64,000 bases of DNA from Pedobacter polaris (GCF_005116505.1 NZ_SWBR01000005.1:1-64000), one strand, 5' to 3'; counted from the stretch's first letter, positions 53,474-63,479 are shown. Notes: a model not told the origin generated them from the letters alone. Numbers and translations: made by a program.

Positions 53474-54976
53474 TTATTTTAAATAATTCTCCAACTGTGT
53501 ATAAAGTGCTTCTTTTGAACTAGGCCTTAGCGCTTTTGTAACTGCTAATTTTCCATCCTTATCAAATATAAAATATTGAGGATAATATTCTGCTTTATCT
53601 TTTGCATTCGCCAATAATTCCTTCCAGATTGGAGCTATTGTTTGCCTATTTTTTCGCAAATGGATGCCTTCCATTTTATTTATTTTGATGAACTCTCTCC
53701 ATGAAGAATCTTTATCTTCTTCATCCATATCTAGATAAATAAACACTACATCCTTCCCTTTAAACCGAGTTTTTAATTCAGGAATAAAAGCAAGTTCTTC
53801 TTTACATGGCCCACACCACGTTCCCCAAATATCTAAATAGACTACTTTTCCTTTATAAGATTGGATCAATTCGGCAATTGAATTTAACTTTTCAAAACCA
53901 GTTGCAATTTGAATATTTGCATTGGTTTCATTTTCACTCAGCATTTTATGTAAACTATTTGTTTTCGATAGGATATCTTGATAATGAATGCTTTGAGGGA
54001 ATTGATTATTAAAGGCACTTGAAAGTCCTTTAAATGGTCTTAATTCTTTATTGTTATATAGATTTACCAATTGCTGATAAGTGTATTTTTCAACAATATT
54101 TAATGGAAAATTATGAGTTGCGCCAATCCATCTCCAATAGTTTTTATCGAATTTTTTTACAATTACGTTTGCACTATCCAAGCTTATCCCAAAATATGGA
54201 ATAGGTTGGTTTGATGGTATTTGTTCCGCCTTAATTTTAACAAATGCCTTGGTTTCTAAAAAGCGGATATAATTATCTACAAAAGCAAAATATTGTGGAC
54301 CTGCAGGAAATGTAAGTGGTTTTAAATCGGCTCTATCAAAAACTTGTAGGATTAAACTGTCTACTACTCGCTTATTAGAAACTTGCGTTCTTGCATAATC
54401 GTTAATGTAATTGTAAGCTATAGATTTAAGTTCTGTAACAATTAATAATTTGTATTTGGCAGCAATAGTTGATGCATTAACTATTTTAATTTTCTCATCA
54501 CGTTGTGTAAAATAGGGGTTTAATACTTGTTCTTTAAGTTGCAAAAAAGAAAGGTTAGAAAATTCATTTCCCCCATCATTCTTAAAAAAGAACGGGTATT
54601 CTTCTACATTCACCTTTTGCATCACATTGTTTTCTGGTAAAGCTATTCCGCTAATTAAAGTTAAAGTTGTGTCTTTTAAATTGGTAGTTAAGGTTTTGTT
54701 AGGATTTAAGAGCAAAGTATGAAATGTTCTTTTGTAAATTAGATTGGCAAATTTTGATTCCTTAATTGGTAAGACGATGTTAAAAGAGCCGTCTTTCTCA
54801 ACAGGAATTTGAACGGAATTTTCTTTATAGAAACCAAAAACTAAGGGGATATTTATTTTTAATTCTGCCTTGCCATCGTAATCTAAAATCTTTCCACTAA
54901 GTTTAAATTGGGCATAACTCTGAATACACCATATGTTTAGAACCAATAGTAAGACTAACCTGTTAAATATTTTCAT
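53474..54976 (-). CDS. TlpA-family thiol-disulfide reductase with long N-terminal domain
   Basis: The product has 500 residues, with a signal peptide ending CIQSYAQ. About 340 residues of N-terminal unknown domain (with DUF4369-like start) precede a thioredoxin fold with the active site WGTWCGPCKEE and a cis-Pro region near QYFIFDK. It acts in the periplasm, in redox or cytochrome maturation. The gene lies 2 bp from the next thioredoxin gene. Confidence 0.9.
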   Translation of the reverse strand: MKIFNRLVLLLVLNIWCIQSYAQFKLSGKILDYDGKAELKINIPLVFGFYKENSVQIPVEKDGSFNIVLPIKESKFANLIYKRTFHTLLLNPNKTLTTNLKDTTLTLISGIALPENNVMQKVNVEEYPFFFKNDGGNEFSNLSFLQLKEQVLNPYFTQRDEKIKIVNASTIAAKYKLLIVTELKSIAYNYINDYARTQVSNKRVVDSLILQVFDRADLKPLTFPAGPQYFAFVDNYIRFLETKAFVKIKAEQIPSNQPIPYFGISLDSANVIVKKFDKNYWRWIGATHNFPLNIVEKYTYQQLVNLYNNKELRPFKGLSSAFNNQFPQSIHYQDILSKTNSLHKMLSENETNANIQIATGFEKLNSIAELIQSYKGKVVYLDIWGTWCGPCKEELAFIPELKTRFKGKDVVFIYLDMDEEDKDSSWREFIKINKMEGIHLRKNRQTIAPIWKELLANAKDKAEYYPQYFIFDKDGKLAVTKALRPSSKEALYTQLENYLK

Positions 54977-54978
54977 GT

Positions 54979-56142
54979 TTATTTTTTAAGCTGGTTATCA
55001 ATTAATTTTGATATTTTTTCTTCAAAATCTTCAGAATAACCAATGTGAGCATTTACTATTTCCCCCTTTTTATTAATTAAAATAGTTGTAGGAAAGGCTT
55101 TAAGGTTGTATAGTTCTTTAACATGGCTAGTATTATAAAGCTGTGGGTATTGAAAGCCTTTATCGTTAAGGTAGTTTTGTATTTCGGTTTGGTTTTTATC
55201 CGATATGTTTACGCCTATTACCGCAAAATTGTTCTTTGTATACTTTTTGCTTAATCGTTGGAGTACAGGCATTAATTCGCGACAAGGCGAGCAAGATAAA
55301 TACCAAAAATCTAATAATACTACTTTGCCTTTGTAATTAGATAAACTCTCTTTTTTATTGGTTTTAAGGTTTGTAGCTACAAAATTTTGCGCTAGCTTGC
55401 CCAAGAGTGGAAAACTTTCTTCTGCCACAACGGGCTTAACTTTTCTAAGCGATATTGTTTTAAAAACATCCATTTGAAAATTTGATGCAGGATTTTCTTT
55501 TGGAAATGAAACCTCGCGGTCGTAAATATCTATAGTTTGCTCATGACGATCACTTTCCCATTGCGAAAAATAAAGGCTCTTAACAGGTAAAAGTGTTGTT
55601 TTGTCTATAAAATACCTTGTATATTTATTTATAGTGGTTTTTGTTCCATTATCATTCTTTCCCGTTTTATATAATTCATCTATCACATAAAAACCATCAG
55701 CCCATTTTGCTTTATTAAAAGAGATAGAAGCTGTTTCGCTGGATAGAAAATTACTGTCACTGCCTAATAAATTGTATATGCTGTATTTATTTGCTTTGTG
55801 ACTATCCCATTTACTAAATGCTTCAACACTTTTGTCTGGATATTCTTGATATTGATAAAGCGTATCTTTTGTAATATAGTTGGCAGATTTATCGTTGAAA
55901 ATATACAAAGTATTTTCTTTTTCGAACTGATTGGCATAGGCGGTATTAACCTGATGTTCAGCAACTCCGCCACCTGTAATCCAAGTATCCTTAAAAACCA
56001 TTTTGTAGTTGATGTTTTTTAATTCAGCAATTTTATCAAATGATTTTTTTAGAATACCTAATGCTGCGGAATCTACTTTTTGAGCATATAAATTATTTAG
56101 AGATATCAATAAGGCTAAAAGAGCTATAATTTTTGATTTCAT
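54979..56142 (-). CDS. TlpA-like thioredoxin-fold lipoprotein or exported protein
   Basis: The product has 387 residues with a signal peptide ending NNLYAQ. A long N-terminal LolA-like region (about 25-230) is followed by a thioredoxin domain with the active site DFWYLSCSPCREL and cis-Pro in LKAFPTTILI. The CSPC motif is less common than CGPC and may shift its redox potential. It lies between the LytS kinase and the TlpA protein on the same strand and with small gaps (12 and 2 bp), thus in one unit. Confidence 0.88.
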   Translation of the reverse strand: MKSKIIALLALLISLNNLYAQKVDSAALGILKKSFDKIAELKNINYKMVFKDTWITGGGVAEHQVNTAYANQFEKENTLYIFNDKSANYITKDTLYQYQEYPDKSVEAFSKWDSHKANKYSIYNLLGSDSNFLSSETASISFNKAKWADGFYVIDELYKTGKNDNGTKTTINKYTRYFIDKTTLLPVKSLYFSQWESDRHEQTIDIYDREVSFPKENPASNFQMDVFKTISLRKVKPVVAEESFPLLGKLAQNFVATNLKTNKKESLSNYKGKVVLLDFWYLSCSPCRELMPVLQRLSKKYTKNNFAVIGVNISDKNQTEIQNYLNDKGFQYPQLYNTSHVKELYNLKAFPTTILINKKGEIVNAHIGYSEDFEEKISKLIDNQLKK

Positions 56143-56154
56143 ATTAAATGGTAT

Positions 56155-57657
56155 TTACAACTGTATCGTTAAATGAATAAAAAACTCTTTTGCACTTTCT
56201 CTGATAATCAACTCGTGTTTACCTGGATACAATAAAGCCAAACGTTGTTTTACATTTACCAATCCAATTCCACTTTTTAACTTTTCAGGGTCATTATCTG
56301 GCTTAATATGAATGCTGTTATGCACATCAAAATACAAGGTATTTTCCTTTGTTTGCAATGTTACCTTAATGTGCGATGGTTGTTGTAAGCTAATACCATG
56401 TTTAAATGCATTTTCTACAAAAGGGATTAAAAGCATCGGGGCAATTTGAAAATTATTTAATTGCTCGTCAATTTGAGTATCGATAACGATATCTGCAGAA
56501 CGAGAAGTTCTTAATTTTTGCAGGGCGATATAGTTCTCTAAATAATCAACATCTCTGGTTAGGGAAATTTTATCCTGTACATTTTCATGGAGCATGAACC
56601 GCATCATGTCTCCTAATTTCTGAATGCCCTCGCCAGTGCGTTCTGCATTTTCTTGTAAGGCGGTTCCGTATAAAGTATTTAAGGCATTAAACAGAAAATG
56701 GGGGTTTATTTGTGATTGTAAGAAACTCAAACTTGCATCAGATTTACCAAGTTCTGTTCTTAAAGTAGAAATCTGATTACTATTAGCTAATCTGCTCTTA
56801 TAAATATACCACGCTAAAGGTAAGGTTATAATAATTTGAGTTGGAAAATGAAAACAAAGAACAATTGCTCCAAATTCTTCTTGTCTTACCATTAACAAGG
56901 TGATTAAGCAAACAGGTAATGCAGATAAAACTGTAGCCAACATAATTTGCCAAAAATATCTTCTAAATTTATAGGCTCTTGCATAATGTTTGGGCAGATA
57001 GAAATACAATGCATAAACAAAAATGCCTATGCTGGCTAGTATTACTAAAGTCCATATAATCATAATTTCAAATGGCGCACTGGCTGATACCCACAATAAC
57101 AATCCAACGAACCAAAAGGCAAGCCCAAACCCGATATCAACTTTGATTTGATTTTGAGTACCCTCAATTTTTTTATTGTCTTCTATCAGATAACTGATAA
57201 ACTCTTTCAATAAGACATATCCACTTATAGAAATGATTATCCATAAAGCACTCGAAAAGCCTTTAAAGAAAATGCGGTTATACGCAGATTGAATATCATC
57301 ATATTCAACTAAAATGTAAGATGAACTATAAGTTTTTGATATACTGATTACTAAGCCCATCACCACAAGTAAGCCGAATAATAATATTCCATTTAGCGTA
57401 TTCTGCTGTTTCTTAATTAATGGCGGAATAATTAAGAAGTTAATTGATAGAAAACCAAAATAGATGACAGAATATTCGAAAAGTTTAGGAAGAAAATAAT
57501 TGTACAGGTAAGAGAAGGTTAAGCCCTCATTTTTAATTCTATAATATTCAAATGAATGTCTTCTGTCTCCTGTATTAGATATAAGGATAATAATGGCCAC
57601 GCAATAGAGTATGGTTGCTATCCAAAATTCTGCCTTTTGTAAATCTTTTTGTTTCAT
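56155..57657 (-). CDS. LytS-type membrane sensor histidine kinase
   Basis: The product has 500 residues with about seven or eight membrane segments (15-290), more than the 24596 kinase. The His box is QINPHFLFNALNTLYG, followed by ATPase signatures IPFVENAFKHGIS and GIGLVNVKQRL. It heads a unit with two thioredoxin-fold genes, so the system may sense or control envelope redox. The LytTR regulator at 52146 is the likely partner. Confidence 0.92.
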   Translation of the reverse strand: MKQKDLQKAEFWIATILYCVAIIILISNTGDRRHSFEYYRIKNEGLTFSYLYNYFLPKLFEYSVIYFGFLSINFLIIPPLIKKQQNTLNGILLFGLLVVMGLVISISKTYSSSYILVEYDDIQSAYNRIFFKGFSSALWIIISISGYVLLKEFISYLIEDNKKIEGTQNQIKVDIGFGLAFWFVGLLLWVSASAPFEIMIIWTLVILASIGIFVYALYFYLPKHYARAYKFRRYFWQIMLATVLSALPVCLITLLMVRQEEFGAIVLCFHFPTQIIITLPLAWYIYKSRLANSNQISTLRTELGKSDASLSFLQSQINPHFLFNALNTLYGTALQENAERTGEGIQKLGDMMRFMLHENVQDKISLTRDVDYLENYIALQKLRTSRSADIVIDTQIDEQLNNFQIAPMLLIPFVENAFKHGISLQQPSHIKVTLQTKENTLYFDVHNSIHIKPDNDPEKLKSGIGLVNVKQRLALLYPGKHELIIRESAKEFFIHLTIQL

Positions 57658-57749
57658 GCTTTTTAGTTTGATGCCACAATTTTAAGAAGGATAAAGCTAC
57701 CTATTTAAAAAATGTGATGAACTCGTAAAAAAATGTGATGAATTAGAAG

Positions 57750-57868
57750 AAGTTACGAGTTATAGGTTAAAAGTTACGAGTTTGATGCTTTGAAGTTGTA
57801 TTTTAAAGACTTAAGTTTGCCTAATGTTGCAATTCGACTTGCAACTCACAACTCATAACCCACAACTA
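57750..57868 (+). repeat. Degenerate 7-bp repeat tract upstream of the ArsC-like gene, inverted pair
   Basis: The left arm (57751-57783) has GTTACGA, GTTATAG, GTTAAAA, GTTACGA at 7-bp steps. The right arm (57836-57868) has CTTGCAA, CTCACAA, CTCATAA, CCCACAA, also at 7-bp steps, running straight into the start codon. The arms are reverse complements of each other in outline. Confidence 0.65.
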
Positions 57869-58218
57869 TGAAACTTTACGGCATCCCAAATTGCAACACG
57901 GTTAAAAAAGCCCAAGATTGGTTAAAAGCTAATTATATAGACTACGAGTTTCATGATTTTAAGAAGAAAGGCGTGAGTGCAGAAAAGCTAACAGAGTGGT
58001 TTGATACTTTTGGGTGGGAAAAAGTAATCAACAAAAATGGGTTAACTTTTAAAAAACTAAGTAAGGAAGAACAAGCCAATGTTAATTCGGCAGACAAAGT
58101 AATTACTTATCTAATGCAAAATACAAGTGCCATTAAACGACCTATTGTTGAGCAAAATGGAAAAGCTATCCTTTTAGGTTTTAGCGAAGATGCTTATCAA
58201 GAAAAGTTGGCAATTTAA
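57868..58218 (+). CDS. ArsC/Spx-family reductase, YffB-like
   Basis: The product has 116 residues. It has the thioredoxin-like fold of YffB proteins: MKLYGIPNCNTVKKAQDWL with single catalytic Cys followed by Lys, YEFHDFKKKG, and KRPIVE at the cis-Pro. The family includes arsenate reductase and Spx; the lone Cys and length fit YffB, which probably acts as a glutathione-dependent thiol reductase. Arsenate reduction is not proven; no ars genes are adjacent. Confidence 0.88.
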   Translation: MKLYGIPNCNTVKKAQDWLKANYIDYEFHDFKKKGVSAEKLTEWFDTFGWEKVINKNGLTFKKLSKEEQANVNSADKVITYLMQNTSAIKRPIVEQNGKAILLGFSEDAYQEKLAI

Positions 58219-58438
58219 AACAAAGCTGCGTTTTAGGAATAAAAGTATTTCACAAATATGGCGATATTCATGTTGATACCATTACAGATCTACAGTTCTA
58301 AACTCACCTCAACCGCAATATGATACTGATTCTTAGCGAGGCTATCCCTTCTATGAGAAAGAAGATTACTGTGTTAAAGTAGTTTAAAACCTTAATAATC
58401 TTCGTTTGTTATTAGCCTAACGAACTAATATTAATAAG

Positions 58439-58912
58439 ATGCAAATAGAACATGAATTACTTCTTCATGCCGCCAGAACGGGCGATTTAGATGTGTTAAA
58501 TGAATTGTTAAAAGGCAATGCAGATGTGAACATTAAAGATGAAAAAGGATGTACACCTTTGATTATCGCTTGTGATAGCAATCAATATGAAACTGCTAAA
58601 TTGTTGTTGGAAAATAAAGCTGCTGTTAATACTCAAGATTTAGAAGGAAATACGGCTTTAATGGGTGCATCTTTTAAAGGTCATCTGGCTATTGCTGAAC
58701 TGTTAATTGAACAAGGGGCTGATTTAAATTTGCAACACAATGATGGTAGAACTGCTTTAATGTTTGCTACAATGTTTGGAAAAAATGAGTTGGTGCAACT
58801 TTTATTATTGCATGGGGCTGATAGTACAATTTGTGATGGTAAAGGAATGCGGGCTGCAGACCTTGCAGTGCAGCAGGGTAATAAAAAGGCGCAAGATTTG
58901 TTGGGTGCTTAA
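58439..58912 (+). CDS. Ankyrin-repeat protein
   Basis: The product has 157 residues with four or five ankyrin repeats and no signal peptide: HAARTGDLDVLNELLKG, GCTPLIIACDSNQYETAKLLLEN, GNTALMGASFKGHLAIAELLIEQ, GRTALMFATMFGKNELVQLLLLH. It is probably a cytoplasmic protein-binding scaffold. The 220 bp upstream hold no gene, and the partner is unknown. Confidence 0.9.
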   Translation: MQIEHELLLHAARTGDLDVLNELLKGNADVNIKDEKGCTPLIIACDSNQYETAKLLLENKAAVNTQDLEGNTALMGASFKGHLAIAELLIEQGADLNLQHNDGRTALMFATMFGKNELVQLLLLHGADSTICDGKGMRAADLAVQQGNKKAQDLLGA

Positions 58913-59010
58913 TATTGAAAAAGCCTAACTATTTTTATAAAATATCGTCTTACTTTTGTTAAATTTTGTTAAATAGGCAATGCAAAACCAAAAGACCATT
59001 AAATTTGGAT

Positions 59011-59736
59011 ATGCTTAAAAAGTTAATTCTTCTTTTACTCATTACCTCCCCCTTTAAATTATTAGCGCAAAATAACATCTTAACGGGAGATATTTTTGAT
59101 AATGATAATAGAAATACATCTATACAAGGAGCAACAATTAAAAACCTCTCAACTAAAACATTTGCGTTATCTGATAAAGATGGGCACTTTTCAATTGTTG
59201 CTAAAATTGGCGATTTAGTTTCTTTTGGCATGTCTGGCTTTCAAACAGATACCGTTTATTTGACTAATCTTTTCCCAAAGAATGTGTATTTAAGAGTAGA
59301 GGTAAATAACCTGAAAACGGTTGATATTAATGGTGTTAAAACTTCTCCCTATTTAGGTAATTTAGGTAATCCAGATAATAAACCTCCTGTGAAGTCAATT
59401 GATTATTCGAAAGAACGAGGAGGTTTTCGCCTTAATTTAGGCTATGGTAAATGGCGTAAGGAACAAATTAAGGTTCAAGAACTAGAAGAAATTGAAAGAT
59501 ACCAAACAGAAATCAATAAGAACTTTAATGAGGAATACATTAAGGCGGCTGTAAAATTTGAAGGGCCAGGCATCAAAGATTTTATTTCTTTATATCGCCC
59601 TACAGTAGATCAAATTAAAGCAGAAAGGCCATTTAATTATGCTTATTATACAGTTAAGGCATATCATGCATGGCTAAAATTACCTGCAGATCAAAGACAT
59701 CTTCCTCCTTTAATCAAACCAAAAACTAGCAATTAA
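59011..59736 (+). CDS. Exported protein with carboxypeptidase-regulatory-like domain
   Basis: The product has 241 residues from the ATG at 59011 (MLKKLILLL). An upstream in-frame ATG at 58966 is rejected because it precedes the signal peptide with 15 polar residues. The signal peptide ends KLLAQ. A CarbopepD_reg_2-like beta domain covers about 22-105 (GDIFDNDNRNTSIQGATIKNLST, SDKDGHFSI), followed by a helical charged C-terminus. It may be a cell-envelope adaptor; function is unknown. Confidence 0.8.
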   Translation: MLKKLILLLLITSPFKLLAQNNILTGDIFDNDNRNTSIQGATIKNLSTKTFALSDKDGHFSIVAKIGDLVSFGMSGFQTDTVYLTNLFPKNVYLRVEVNNLKTVDINGVKTSPYLGNLGNPDNKPPVKSIDYSKERGGFRLNLGYGKWRKEQIKVQELEEIERYQTEINKNFNEEYIKAAVKFEGPGIKDFISLYRPTVDQIKAERPFNYAYYTVKAYHAWLKLPADQRHLPPLIKPKTSN

Positions 59737-59876
59737 TTATTTGTAACATGAGTTACTATTTTGCAGTCTAATGCTTATCGAATAATAAGCAATGATTAAT
59801 CTAGTAACATTATTGCTTGTATATTTGAAATTATTCAATTAGCATTTACCTTTATATTTTATAAAAAACCTTTAAC

Positions 59877-62135
59877 ATGCTTAAATTTATAACCAAACCA
59901 TTATTATGTGTTGCGGTAATTTGTTTGTTTGGCTCTACCAGCTTTGCACAAACAACTCCCCCAGCAGCTCCAACCACAAACTATGTTCCAGAAGATGCTT
60001 TTGGCCCATTGTTTTACACTCAAAACGGAAACGAATATCGCTCAGCAAATGGTGCCCCAGGTGCTAAATATTGGCAAAATAGAGTAGATTATAACATTAC
60101 CGCGAACTTAGATGAAGCCAAAAACATGGTGAGCGGATCTATTACCATTACCTATAAAAACAATAGTCCAGATAGATTACCATTCTTATGGTTACAATTA
60201 GATCAAAACACTTTTAAAGAAACATCCCGCGGATATATGATAACTCCTAACCGCAGTCGTTATGGTGCACAAGGAGAAAAATTTGATGCGGGTTATAAAA
60301 TATCGAATATCAATGTATCGCAAAAAGCTGGTGGTGTAAAGTTTACTTCATTAGTTGAAGATACGCGTATGCAAATTCGCTTAGCTCAACCTTTGGCTGC
60401 AGGTGGTGATGTTGTGACCATTAAAATGGATTATTCTTATATCGTACCTAAAGAAGGTTCTGATAGAACGGGTCATTTAACTACTAAAAATGGAGAGATT
60501 TTCGCTATTGCACAGTGGTTTCCACGGATGTGCGTATATGATGATGTAATTGGATGGAACACTTTACCTTACTGGGGTGGAGGTGAATTCTATTGTGAAT
60601 TTGGAGACATCAATTATTCAGTTACAGCACCTGCCAATCACATTGTAATGGGTTCAGGCGAGTTATTAAACCCACAGGAAGTATTTACTGCAGAACAATT
60701 AAAAAGATGGAATGCAGCGAAATTAAGTGATGCCACTGTTCATATCCGTTCAGAAGCTGAAGTTTTAGATCCAAAATCTCGTCCTGCTGGAAATAAATTA
60801 ACTTGGAAATTTAAAATTATAAATGCCCGTGATGCAGCTTGGGCATCTTCAAAGTCATTTGTATTAGATGCAGCTCGTATCAATTTACCTAGCGGGAAAA
60901 AATCATTGGCAGTTTCTGCTCATCCAGTAGAAAGTAACGGTATGGATTCTTACGGACGTGGCGTAGAGTATGTGAAAGCTTCTATAGAACATTATTCAAA
61001 AACATGGTTTGAGTACCCATATCCAATGGCTGTTAATGTAGCTACCAATATTGGTGGTATGGAATATCCAGGTATCGTATTTTGTGGTTGGACTGCTAAA
61101 AAAGGCAGTGCTTGGGGTGTAATTGACCACGAATTTGGTCATACTTGGTTCCCAATGATTGTTGGCTCAAATGAGCGTAAATACGGATGGATGGATGAAG
61201 GATTTAATACTTTCATTAATGGTTTGTCTTCAGCAGAATTTAACAAAGGCGAATACAAACAACGCCCAACAAATATGAATGCTATTGGAAAAGCTGTAAT
61301 TGGTAATCCTCGTTATGAAAACATTATGCAAATGCCTGATGGAATGACCGAAGCAAATATTGGGGTAAACTTATATAGCAAACCAGGGTGGGGATTAGAT
61401 ATTTTAAGAAACCAAGTTTTAGGAGCAGATCGTTTCGATTACGCTTTTAGACAATATATCAAAAACTGGGCATTTAAACATCCAACTCCTTTTGACTTTT
61501 TCCGTTCAATGGAAAATGCTGCAGGAGAAGATTTAGCTTGGTTTTGGAGAAGTTGGTTCCTAAACAGCTGGAAAAATGATCAAGCTGTTGGTGAGGTGAA
61601 AGAAGTTAAAAAAGACGGCGTATTAACTGGCTATACAATTCAAGTTAAAAACATGGAGAAAATGCCTATGCCAATTATTTTACAGGTTAAAACTAAAAGC
61701 GGTAAAACAGATATGGTAAAAGTTCCTGTAGATGTTTGGATGAAGAATACAACTTGGTTGGTACGTTATCCAACAACAGAAGAAATTACCGAAGTTACTT
61801 TAGACCCTGATAAAGTATTGCCAGACGGAAATGCGGACAATAATAAATGGACTGCAGGTGGAAATCAGGAGACTACTACGGTGCCAGCTATTAATTTAGA
61901 CCCATTTGTTGGCACCTATACTGTAGCAGCAGTACCAATTAAAATTATAATTACAAAAGAAAGTGGCAACTTAGTAGCTACTGCTAGTGGTCAACAACCT
62001 ATCACTTTAACTTATGTAAGTGGAAACAAATTCACATACGAAGAGGCAGGATTGGCATTTGACTTTAACCCTGCTAAAAATGAAATGACATTTAAACAAG
62101 GGGAGCAAACGTTCGTATTTACGAAAGAGAAATAG
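59877..62135 (+). CDS. M1-family metallopeptidase (gluzincin aminopeptidase-like)
   Basis: The product has 752 residues with a signal peptide ending TSFAQ. The zinc site is HEFGH at 418-422 with third ligand Glu441 (WMDEGFN), exactly 18 residues after the second His, and the exopeptidase-like GGMEYPG in place of GAMEN. It is an exported aminopeptidase-like enzyme. The C-terminal 90 residues form a beta domain (NLDPFVGTYTVAAVPIKI). A -7 element TATATTTG lies at 59820-59827. Confidence 0.92.
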   Translation: MLKFITKPLLCVAVICLFGSTSFAQTTPPAAPTTNYVPEDAFGPLFYTQNGNEYRSANGAPGAKYWQNRVDYNITANLDEAKNMVSGSITITYKNNSPDRLPFLWLQLDQNTFKETSRGYMITPNRSRYGAQGEKFDAGYKISNINVSQKAGGVKFTSLVEDTRMQIRLAQPLAAGGDVVTIKMDYSYIVPKEGSDRTGHLTTKNGEIFAIAQWFPRMCVYDDVIGWNTLPYWGGGEFYCEFGDINYSVTAPANHIVMGSGELLNPQEVFTAEQLKRWNAAKLSDATVHIRSEAEVLDPKSRPAGNKLTWKFKIINARDAAWASSKSFVLDAARINLPSGKKSLAVSAHPVESNGMDSYGRGVEYVKASIEHYSKTWFEYPYPMAVNVATNIGGMEYPGIVFCGWTAKKGSAWGVIDHEFGHTWFPMIVGSNERKYGWMDEGFNTFINGLSSAEFNKGEYKQRPTNMNAIGKAVIGNPRYENIMQMPDGMTEANIGVNLYSKPGWGLDILRNQVLGADRFDYAFRQYIKNWAFKHPTPFDFFRSMENAAGEDLAWFWRSWFLNSWKNDQAVGEVKEVKKDGVLTGYTIQVKNMEKMPMPIILQVKTKSGKTDMVKVPVDVWMKNTTWLVRYPTTEEITEVTLDPDKVLPDGNADNNKWTAGGNQETTTVPAINLDPFVGTYTVAAVPIKIIITKESGNLVATASGQQPITLTYVSGNKFTYEEAGLAFDFNPAKNEMTFKQGEQTFVFTKEK

Positions 62136-62152
62136 CACTAACTTATTTTAAT

Positions 62153-62190
62153 AAAAAAAGCCCTGCAAATATTTGCAGGGCTTTTTTTTT
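62153..62190 (+). terminator. Terminator after the M1 peptidase gene
   Basis: AGCCCTGCAAAT and ATTTGCAGGGCT form a perfect 12-bp stem without a clear loop, flanked by A-run and T-run; both directions are possible. Confidence 0.9.
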
Positions 62191-62375
62191 GACCAAGATA
62201 TTGATTTAATATGTCGGTTTTCATACAATGTTATTTAAAGACTTCGAATTGAATAAGCTATAGTATGAAAAGCAATACAGCTTTACATTCTTAAAAGGTG
62301 TATAATTAAAACTAAACTAAACAATTACTGTTATAACAATGGGATAACTATATTCTTACAGTGCCCATTGAAATT

Positions 62376-63452
62376 ATGAACGAACTCAACACACAGTTGT
62401 TTTGTCAAATGGGTGAAATATCAAAAGATGGCTTTTTTATTTATAGTACCATAAAACAAAACTTAATTTATTTTAATAAAGGCTTAACTCAAATCTGGAA
62501 TGCTACAACAGCAGAGATAGAAAAATATCCAAAAATTTTAGTAGATGCTGTTCATGCTGAAGATCAATCGCATGCGTATTCTTGCTACCAAGAATGCATA
62601 GCAGACATGACAGCTAAGAAATATGAAATTAGACTGTTGCTAAATCAAAAAGAGAAATATGTTCGTTTCTCCATCTTTCCTTTTGTAGATCAGGTAGATA
62701 CTATACTATGCGGAATTGTAGAAGACACCACAGTTGATAAACATAACAAAATTTATATCGAGCAGATCAATGCGCATAAAAATATCACTTTAGAAGTATT
62801 GTCTCATGATTTGAAAGAACCACTTGGCATGATGCGCCTTACTGCAAGTGCTATGGAAGGAGAGGTAGCCAAAACTGGCAATTCTAGAATGACTGATTCC
62901 TTAATTTTCATTAAAGAAATGTGTGAACGTAACATTAAATTGGTACGTAGCATGATCAATAGAGAATTTGTTAAATCAAGTGTTGTAGAATTGAAGAAAG
63001 AACGTACCGATATAGTTTGGGAGTTGCAAGATGTTTTGCGGTTTTACAGGAGATCTCATCTACGTGATTTAAAAGAGTTTCGTTTTAGCAGTTCTGATGA
63101 AAAAATATACCTTCCATTAGATACAATGAAGTTTATGCAAGTAGTTAATAACCTTATTTCGAATGCAATTAAGTTTACCATTTATGGAGGTATCATTGAA
63201 TTAAGTGTAAAAAATAAAGAAAAATCAGTTGTTGTTAGTGTAGCTGATAATGGCATTGGAATTCCCAAGGAAGCACATGCAACTTTATTTCATAGCGGAA
63301 CAAAGGGATTGAAATTGGGACTTAGTGGTGAAAACTCTGGAGGATTAGGTATGCGCATCATTAAAACAATTGTTGAACTGCACGAAGGTGTGATTTGGTT
63401 TGAAAGTGAAGAGGGGAAAGGTTCTGTTTTTCACATTGAGCTGCCTAAATAA
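62376..63452 (+). CDS. PAS-domain sensor histidine kinase, cytoplasmic
   Basis: The product has 358 residues from the ATG at 62376 (MNELNTQL); a GTG at 62361 is an alternative. A PAS-like domain (about 15-125) is followed by a His box with VLSHDLKEPLGMM and an ATPase domain with VNNLISNAIKFTIYGG, DNGIGIPKEAH and GGLGMRIIKT. There is no membrane segment. The NarL-type regulator gene 27 bp downstream is its likely partner. Confidence 0.92.
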   Translation: MNELNTQLFCQMGEISKDGFFIYSTIKQNLIYFNKGLTQIWNATTAEIEKYPKILVDAVHAEDQSHAYSCYQECIADMTAKKYEIRLLLNQKEKYVRFSIFPFVDQVDTILCGIVEDTTVDKHNKIYIEQINAHKNITLEVLSHDLKEPLGMMRLTASAMEGEVAKTGNSRMTDSLIFIKEMCERNIKLVRSMINREFVKSSVVELKKERTDIVWELQDVLRFYRRSHLRDLKEFRFSSSDEKIYLPLDTMKFMQVVNNLISNAIKFTIYGGIIELSVKNKEKSVVVSVADNGIGIPKEAHATLFHSGTKGLKLGLSGENSGGLGMRIIKTIVELHEGVIWFESEEGKGSVFHIELPK

Positions 63453-63479
63453 GAAGAAATAAATAATATATAAAAAAAC

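Noticed and set aside
16607..57868. Heptad tracts as CRISPR repeats or simple microsatellites
   Set aside because: Units are 7 bp and degenerate, there are no spacers, and no cas genes are present; they are not perfect tandem repeats either.
57868..58218. Arsenic resistance locus
   Set aside because: Only an ArsC-like gene is present, closer to YffB, without arsB, acr3 or an arsR next to it.
58219..58438. Remnant gene between the ArsC-like and ankyrin genes
   Set aside because: Short open stretches on the minus strand are broken by stops and match no recognised family.
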